A stretch of 64,000 bases of DNA from Trichuris trichiura (lineage: Eukaryota; Nematoda; Enoplea; Trichinellida; Trichuridae): positions 186,001 through 250,000 of the forward strand of contig JBAJFE010000045.1 of assembly GCA_037903355.1 (NCBI GenBank), written 5' to 3'. Shown here in pieces: positions 57,099-64,000 of the stretch. The translations under genes were made by a program, and so were the position numbers. Under the pieces are notes generated by a model. That model saw only the letters and a program-made list of their open reading frames with translations, made no database searches and was not told where the DNA came from. Position 1 is the first letter of the stretch. Each line of letters starts with the position of its first letter.

Positions 57099-60000
57099 TA
57101 GAACCTCCATAAGTTGACCACCCAAAGGACCGGGAAAAACTGGTCAACATAAGAGGCTGTGGGTATATTATATTATTAACGTGCGGACCAACCAAGTGGT
57201 CAAAATTCGGTCAACTTAGGGAGGTGGTCAACTTCGGAGGTTCTACTGTATATATATAATTCCGCAAGCTTTAGCTGATTTGCTTGCTGAAAGTATTTTT
57301 CAGTAATTTCGCTTACATGAGCAAAAGGTTCAATATATTTTCAAAAGGACCAATTACATTCAGGCTCAGTTTTTGACAGTGTAGTTTGTATACGCAGTTC
57401 TAAGCTTCAGCAAGATTATCGACAGCTATTCTTTACCTGTTATCTCTTCCACACTTCTATTACAATTGTAGCACTTTCTGTGTCAGCAGCGTCAGTAAAG
57501 AGCTTGAACGTTCACGTTTAAGGACTAAGCTGTGAATGTCGCGGTTACTCTTTGTTCGAGCTGCTGTAGCAGGGAAATACTATTGGAGGGAAAAAGTTGG
57601 AATATGCCTTCAGGTTTTGCTCAGTGACCACTGGCGAATGGCTAGGCACATTATCTGCTAAATGTATCCTAATGTTATGCTTATAAAAGTTAGCAAGATG
57701 TCGAGCTAGTTTTTGACAGTCTGTAATTTATCCAGTTTTGCTATATTCGTAGTAAATGCTGAGGCTGCTTTTCGCAGTATGCTTAAAAATTCGTGACTTC
57801 AAATCTATAAAGCCTTTTCGCGTTGTTTTACTTGAAATTACGTTCGGAACCTCGGTTATGCAAACTACGCCTTTCACAGGATAGCGGTAAAGAAATAATC
57901 TGCGTTTTCCGTTGTTTTTACGTTTTTGTCTTATTTTTTGAGTATGTGGAGTTCTATCTTTTGAGTTCAACCTTACAAAGGAAGCGGCAGTAAGATAACT
58001 AAAGGGAATGCTCCTTAAACAGGAGAAAAATGGCGGGAAAGCAAGGGAAGTTCTTTTGGGAGACTGCGGGCTCGTAATTTAAGTCCTACAAAATTAACAC
58101 TTTTTTGTTTAACGACTAGTTTTAATAATACAGATACGAATAATCAAGATTTTACTGTAGGCCAGATTTTCAATTTTGCGTGAGCGAGCTATTGAAATTA
58201 TTATTTGTATCAAACGTTGAAATAGACCCCGTAGACATGGTCATCCCGTGATGCCAAGTCGGTGTAAGGCGAGTTGCTGTAGCTCTTTGCCTTATAACAT
58301 TAGAGTCTATTTTAGTTCATTCTGTCTTCCCCATATTTTCGAATTAATGTAGGCTGACTGCGTTGCGTAAATCTTACCAACTTGCCGCCAAAGCAACGGG
58401 CGCTATTTCAGGTTTTTCAACTTGTTCTCCAAATACAACGGGTTTACAAAATCCGAATTAAAGCTGAAAAGACCCGCCCAGTTGCAGGAGGTGTTGGACA
58501 TTGTTCGCCATCTTTTGTCGCTGATTCGCAATGGTTCCGAAAAGACAGGCTGCATCACTGAGCAGCGATCGAAATTGGAACAGATCAAAACAGTTCTGGA
58601 GATGTATGTCGAAAGGGCGAATTGTAATTTAAATTTTTAAAAGTTTTTCATGACTTAGGCATGGCCATTTTTCTGGCATAAATCGTAAGGTGCAGATGAA
58701 ATACCAGGAGCGGTCGAAGTGTAGCAGGCGCGGTTCCGGGGATCTGCCCGCTGAGATGCTCCAAGGACCCTGCCTCCTAGTGATTGTCAAGTGGGGCGGT
58801 GAATTGACTAACGCGGGAAAAATTCAAGCTGAAGAGTTGGGCAAGGCGTTTCGATGCCTTTACCCAGGAGGTTAGCATGGCAACTTTAAGTCTGTCGTAT
58901 ATAACGCACATTGTTTCTTTTTTCTGACGTTAAGGGCATTATGGAAGCGACAGCAGAGGATTAGGCTTCCTTCGTTTGCACAGCACCTATCGTCACGATC
59001 TGAAGATGTACGCTTCGGAGGAAGGAAGGGTGCAAATGACGGCAGCGGCTTTTGCCAAGGCAATTACCTCATTGGAGTTCGCTGATGCAGGAGTAATTTA
59101 CATGCTTTTAGGGTCTTCTGGCCTTGGAAGGTCAGTTGCCGCCAATTTTGGTTCAAATGGTGAAGTCGGCGAATACAGATGGTTTGTTAGACGACGACAA
59201 AGACGCAAGAATGTATCAAACTAAGGTAAAAGCTTTCCTGCATTCCTTTCTCCAGCAGGACAAAGAATTGACGCCGGAAGACATTGAGAAAGTAATGAAC
59301 AGAAGAAATAAATGGACCTTGATCATTCTATACGCTGCTCATCAGTTTAGATAAACCCTACAAAGTCTACCACCATACAGAATGCTCTGCGTTTTATACG
59401 TAACCCGCGCCGAATGTGTTGCAAAATATACGACATGGTCAAAAAGATGTTCGACATAATTAAGATTCGCAGAAACAAGTCCAAATGCGACACGCTGTAC
59501 ATGGGCGAAACTTGGGATTTAATTGAGCGCCGCTGGGGAAAGCTGGTTAAGGACTTTCGTTATTCAAAAGGAAATATACACGTCTTCGACATATCGAAAA
59601 TTCCCGATATCTATGATGTAAGAGCACAACGCTGCTTCATGGCTAAACTGCTAAGCTGTATGCCTTACGTTTCAGTGCATAAAATACGATCTGGAGCACA
59701 ATGTGGGTATTTTATTGGCAATTGAGCACATGGAGGAACTTTACGTTTGCTCCAAGCATATGGCCGACATTGTGGTTTTCCAGGCGAGTTTCGCTAGCCT
59801 TCTTTTGTTCACTATTACCTTTGTGTCGTTTTCAGGAGTACGGCATAGCGGCTGAAGAGAAGGTGCTAATTGCAGAGGGGATATGTACTCCATTGATTCG
59901 AAAGCTTCGCTCCGACCTGAGCCGATGCATTGACGGTATTGCCGAGGAGGAGAACGCCACGCGATTGGATCCCAGGTGAATTTTTTTCACATTATTTTTT

Positions 60001-60675
60001 TTGTTTATACCCTGAAGGTTCGACTTACAGCAAAGCGTCAAAAGATATTGCTACACCCCTAAGACACGTAAGAACAAGGCTGTACTTCACCAGTGAAAGC
60101 CACATCCATTCCTTAATGAATCTAGTCCAGTTCGGTACTCTATTGGAACCGGTGCTTTTTGCCCACTGACTTACGTTATGTTTATTGTTGGAATTTGCAG
60201 CCCTTTGACAAGCAATGGGAAAATGCTCTTAAATTTCTTTCATCTGTTACTGAGTATAACTACATGGCACAGATGGTACTTATGCTTTACGAAGATACGG
60301 CTAAAGACCCGCGAGCTGAAGACCGTTTCCATGTGGAATTGCACTTTTCACCGGGCGCCCTACCTTGCATCCAAACGACGCACGTTGCCGGTCTTGGCTA
60401 CAGGTTGGTTACTTTTCTACCTGACTGCGTAGAATGCATTTTGCTTTGTGCCACTAAGACCCAAGGCAAGCCGAAACAACGTTGACGATACTTTACAAGT
60501 GAAGGAGCTAATTAATGCTCTAAATGCCGTAAGCGCTTCAGAGGATACACATCCGAAGAGTGAAAATGGGACGGTAAGAAAAGCGTGGCTTGATACCTTT
60601 GGATACGTTCCAACGTATTCATCTCTCGCTAGGCAAAGTCGCCTCGGACGAAAACGCCAACCGCTAATTCAATAG
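54578..60675 (+). CDS. PPIP5K: PPIP5K/VIP1: diphosphoinositol kinase and phosphatase
   Basis: Bifunctional cytosolic enzyme making and degrading inositol pyrophosphates (InsP7/InsP8). Recognisable exons cover the family from end to end. The N-terminal kinase (RimK/ATP-grasp fold) has [18 protein letters not shown] (54640), [90 protein letters not shown] and [20 protein letters not shown]. The histidine-phosphatase half has [19 protein letters not shown] (catalytic RHGDRTP, 56550), [80 protein letters not shown] and [11 protein letters not shown]. Many introns are 40-70 nt; the one at 56612-58410 is 1.8 kb and carries repeats. The true first exon is not identified. An in-frame TAG at 60673 ends the model. 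Confidence 0.92.
56755..56930 (-). mobile_element. Penelope pLTR relic in PPIP5K intron
   Basis: TTTTCGGTACGGGGCTGTATG, CTTACGGAATGTTTGTCCCG, CCGTAGCTTTCAGGCC and AACCCGTCCTCAGCGG line up with the pLTR at 16.8 kb. The hammerhead-like core on the minus strand (CUGAGGA, weakened stem II, AAA) is eroded. Confidence 0.65.
57042..57095. repeat. (TA)n microsatellite
   Basis: More than 20 TA units in the 1.8-kb PPIP5K intron, resuming briefly after the Tigger MITE at 57249, so the MITE inserted into the tract. Confidence 0.95.
57096..57248. mobile_element. Tigger-type MITE, 153 bp
   Basis: Terminal inverted repeats CAGTAGAACCTCCATAAGTT (left) and, inverted, CAGTAGAACCTCCGAAGTTG (right) continue into GACCACC and GGTGGTC blocks. 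TA flanks each end, as for pogo/Tigger insertion. No coding capacity. Confidence 0.9.
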
Positions 60676-60927
60676 GTGTTGTTTCCATCGGGGTCAAAGA
60701 CAACAAACCAATTAGTAGGTTGCCTTTCTCCCTTTCCTGAAACTTCGGCTGGCCAGTCTCCTTATATTCTGTCCGCATACAACACTTACGCATTTATGCA
60801 AATTTTTAGAGAGCTAATTCAAAAACTATCGTTGGATAGCAGTTTTCAGAGCTTATTACGTGACATTCATTTTATGCAATGTATCAGCCTATGTGTGAAG
60901 GTGTCTGTTGCGGCCTTCTCCTGTTGA
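60676..60927 (+). other. Open frame directly after the PPIP5K stop
   Basis: After the TAG at 60673-60675 the same frame stays open for another 83 codons (SGSKTTNQLVGCLSPFPETS ... FRELIQKLSLDSSFQSLL). It could be 3' UTR, an extension reached by splicing round the stop, or by readthrough. No splice site pair was identified with confidence. Confidence 0.35.
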
Positions 60928-61245
60928 CAGTACCGAAAGTGGATTAATACTTCTTTATTGAGTAAAGGATTGCTATTCCTATTCCATCTTCAGTACAGTC
61001 AACGGAAAAAAACCGCAGCAGGCACCTGAGAGCATAAAACCAAGCTCCTGTCCCCAAAGAATTCTTGCGTTTAACGTGCCCTTTTAACGCTTGCTAATTT
61101 GACTAAACGCAGACCAACCGCGTATAATTTTGCTAGTATATATTCATCGAGCTTTGAATCATTGTGTTGGTGGAGGATACGGTCATTTTATTTTTTTCCT
61201 TTGTTTGCCACTTTGTTTCTTCGTCCATTTCATGTACATACATAC

Positions 61246-61990
61246 AGTAGGCCCTCGTTAAACGCGGTTTTTGGTGCCAGGACTTTCTGCGTAAAGTCAA
61301 GTCCCGTGCTCAAAATATGGAATCATTTGTGAACAACTTGCGCGCTTTCTCATGTACACTACAAATAGACATGAAATTTTTTATAATTACTAATATCAAT
61401 TAGGGCTAAATAAACAGTTTAATGAAGAATATATTAAAGAAAATAGCGACATATGATAATCCCAGAATATATTGGAATGCGAATTACTTTCAGAATACAC
61501 CTTTTTAGCTGTAAGCAAAGTATACCGGCCTTTATTGTTACGGTATTGCTCCGTTATTTCAATAAAAACAAAGTTTGTACGAAGCTAAGGACAACACCGT
61601 AACAAAAACTGCATACTCCACAAGAACTACTACAATCCCGTACAAAGAAGCTCATTTCAACGCTGTAAGCGAAAGGTAGAAGCGCTGAACCTCAGCTGAC
61701 ACCATTGATTCTTGTTCGCCTTTAACAACAATCATTGCCTGTGCAATGCCTTCACGTTAGCTAATGTTGGTGAGGTAGAAGATCTTTTCGACTCTACATC
61801 CCACTTCAGCGCATGGCATGCCGCTATTCAAAAGATCCAAGATCTTTATTTTCTCTTAGAGAAATAACACTTTAGGGTCCCCCTCTTTGCGTGTGAAGAA
61901 TTGCTTCGATCACTCACGTCCTTTCTGTCGGTCATCTTTTACAAATAACTAAAGAAAATGAACAAATGGGTTAATTTTGCTATTAGTGAT
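61246..61990 (-). mobile_element. Tigger relic
   Basis: CAGTAGGCCCTCGTTAAACG at 61246 resembles the Tigger terminus at 28296. On the minus strand at 61938-61750 lies a decayed copy of the same transposase N-terminus (MTDRKDVSDRSNSSHAKRG, compare MADRRQVSEQSSSSGAKK of the 28.3-kb copy), with stops. The opposite terminus was not found. Confidence 0.6.
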
Positions 61991-62079
61991 ATACTGAACT
62001 ACTCACGCGCTTTTAGAACACGTTCTTATTGCCTGTGATAGCCTGCCAATGGCGGGCTACAACTGCCAATAGTCTAACA

Positions 62080-62541
62080 CAGTGTTTCTCAAGGCCAGGA
62101 TTGTCAGGGCTCCCCTGTTAAGGTTTCCGAGCGTTTGGGCCCTCCAATTCTGATTAGTTGGTTTCAAGCGCGCTGATTGGCTGGATGGGAAAACGGAGGG
62201 TAGCCGGGACGTCATAATGTAGGCACTGCACAAAGTTCGGCGGCGAAAGCGTTTCCCGGACAGTGTGTCGAACACTTACTTTTTCGCCTCCGAGTCGGCT
62301 GCCCCCTCCTCCCGGTCCTCCTTTCCAGTCAATCAGAATTGCGGGGAGCAACAGCATGCAGCTTTCTCTTGGGCGGGAGAGAGTACCTGACGCGCAGGTC
62401 CAAAGGGTATGCACTTCAACAGGATCGCCCAGGTGGGGCATGTGCCCCCCACAGCTCCAAAAGGCTCCCTTGGCGATTTGGGCCCCCTGGACGTCAAAAG
62501 AGCCCTCCGGTGAAGCACATGTTCCACTGTGAGAATCACTG
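62080..62541. mobile_element. Non-autonomous hAT element with perfect 8-bp target duplication
   Basis: Ends CAGTGTTTCTCAA and, inverted, CAGTGATTCTCACA. GTCTAACA flanks both sides (62072-62079 and 62542-62549), the 8-bp duplication typical of hAT. The 462-bp interior is GC-richer than the surroundings and has no transposase; its left 90 bp match the hAT relic at 27518. ORFs on both strands inside it are by-products of composition. Confidence 0.9.
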
Positions 62542-62549
62542 GTCTAACA

Positions 62550-64000
62550 TAAATGCTGTTCAACCAATCAGACATCCTGTCTTCAGGCAAAGGCTGCTGA
62601 GTGAGTTGAAGAGCTATTGCGTCGCAGCTGTTTTATTAGTAACTAATCGGAGCACTTCACAGTACACTGAGGTCAACACATTCCTTACGACTGCATGCGA
62701 AACTACGGTGGCGCTGAGAGAAATGCTCTTCTTAAGAGTCAACCCTTCAATGAAACTGTCGTCCGTTGTCTTCTCAGATCTATTACTATGTCTTCCTCAG
62801 CTTCATCACTAATCCTTGCTGGATCGTTGTTTAGCATCCTTGCAACGGGGCTTTCGCTGACATGTCCTCTTGGACGTGGTAACATCTTATTGCCTATGTC
62901 TGTTACGTATCAGGCATTGCAAGCACTTTCTATTCGTCAAACAATGCTAGTTTACTATATGGTGGTATCGTGGTTTTAGTATTCCTCACAATAGATTAAT
63001 GGACACACAGTAGAAGTGACATCTGAGTAGATCCGAGAATTTAGTATTCACTGTTCATTAATGACTGAGACTTGAGGAAGAACGCAAGTAACGGGAACTT
63101 TCCTGCTACTGTTAGGCGTAAAGGCTCTGCAGATTTTGCCAATGTTCACTCAACCCTTGGCTAAAGATAAATTGCCGCACAAAACCGTTCGACGTAGCGA
63201 ACCTTAATAAGGCGCCTTATGTTCATTATGAACTAGGTCGGTAAAGCGAGAATTGTTATAATAAATCAGAACAAGCGATACAGGTTAATTCTTTGACCAG
63301 TTGTCAAACTTTTATAATACCCTGTCAACGATGACACTTTGCCTTTGATCTGTTATGGCTCACGAAGGTAGCAGATATGCTCCGAAGACTATCAAGGTCC
63401 ACCTGTTTCCTTTCGAGGGAGAAAGTTAAGGCACTTGTTCACAAAAGGCTACCCCTTATGCTGTCTCTTAATTAAACACAATGAACAATGAAGAGCGAAT
63501 GTTAGAACGGCGTTCGAACAAGTCATCCGTGTAATACAGGTTCATAATCACGAACAGAATGAAGAACTAAGACAGAGTTCCTATTTTTGCGCCTTTCTTA
63601 GGCTTGGTAGGTGTTGTGGTATTCAGAGTTGAATCGAAAACTGTAGCAACAGAAAGAACCACAAAATTAACATTCTTTTACTAAGCGCACTGAACAGCGA
63701 ACGAAAGAAAACACAACCAGCTACAGCGAACGATAGCAAAGAGAAAGTGGGCAGGAGCAGCTGGGTAGCGAACGGCGTGCCACACAGTTGGCAATCCGCT
63801 AAACATGAGTTATTCTGACACGCGTACTTGATACGCTCATATTGACGTGCCAGTTTGCATTCCTCAACAGTAGGTTATAATTGTGATGTGTGGTCTGTCA
63901 TTTTGCTCAAACAAACCGAAGGCACCTATTTGCACAACACTTTCCATATTCATAATTAACTTTGAAGTCTCTGTCCCAGTTAATAGAAGGATTATGGCAC
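62550..64000. other. Right-end region without a supported gene
   Basis: The ORF at 62695-62979 has hydrophobic stretches but no recognisable domain. On the minus strand at about 63642-63590 a short terminal-exon-like frame (TTGCTACAG acceptor, then STLNTTTPTKPKKGAKIG and a stop) is possible; no partner exon was identified. Confidence 0.3.

Noticed and set aside
62154..62812. Several ORFs of 85-157 codons on both strands
   Set aside because: They lie in or extend from the GC-rich non-autonomous hAT element; composition effect.
1..64000. CRISPR arrays, tRNA or rRNA genes, bacterial-style operons
   Set aside because: None seen: spliced eukaryotic genes throughout, and no regularly spaced repeats except microsatellites and the coding minisatellite. 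A tRNA scan would be needed to exclude tRNA genes fully.

Overview
The window looks like a stretch of nuclear genome from a nematode. Evidence: two adjacent genes for MSP (major sperm protein) domain proteins, genes split by many very short GT-AG introns (about 45-60 nt), moderate AT richness, and remnants of Tigger, hAT, Penelope-like and Ty3/gypsy elements. A clade I (Trichuris/Trichinella-like) worm is my best guess, but this is inference; no rRNA, tRNA or mitochondrial marker is present to fix the species.

Layout. 1-0.53 kb: 5' part of an aldo-keto reductase gene (minus) running off the left edge. 1.3-2.3 kb: Tigger relic. 2.3-6 kb: gene-poor DNA with inverted repeats and one copy of a dispersed repeat. 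6.0-8.8 kb: U6-TUTase/poly(A)-polymerase-like gene (minus). 9-10.5 kb: a possible small gene and the second copy of the dispersed repeat. 11-12.3 kb: secreted TolB-type beta-propeller protein (minus). 14.6-15.0 kb: Penelope relic. 15.3-16.7 kb: complete nine-exon aldo-keto reductase (plus). 16.8-19.8 kb: nearly full Penelope-like element with direct terminal repeats and a 17-bp target duplication. 20.4-23 kb: tandem pair of MSP-domain genes with proline/alanine-rich tails.

24.2-33.7 kb: a 15-exon DPP8/9-type dipeptidyl peptidase (minus). Its 4.4-kb intron holds a Tigger end, a hAT relic and a larger Tigger copy; another intron holds a 220-bp foldback element. 34.5-38.1 kb: CCDC174-type gene (minus), head to head with the mitochondrial ribosomal protein mL48 gene (38.2-39.0 kb, plus). 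42.9-47.1 kb: ZIP zinc transporter. 48.4-50.0 kb: Tigger copy with a small Penelope-derived foldback inserted in it, followed by another Penelope terminal fragment. 50.2-50.7 kb: a divergent single-exon histone H3, a candidate CENP-A. 50.8-53.1 kb: a gypsy fragment in circularly permuted order. 54.6-60.7 kb: PPIP5K inositol pyrophosphate kinase/phosphatase (plus). 61-62.5 kb: Tigger relic and a small hAT element with a perfect 8-bp target duplication. The last 1.4 kb has no supported gene.

The genes are unrelated housekeeping and secreted-protein genes, each apparently with its own promoter; I see no operon. For six genes I joined exons by hand, checking intron phase; the DPP8/9, ZIP, plus-strand aldo-keto reductase, mL48 and TolB-type models all come out as whole numbers of codons. 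The most unusual items are the permuted gypsy fragment, hammerhead-ribozyme-like cores in the Penelope terminal repeats, and the candidate centromeric H3.
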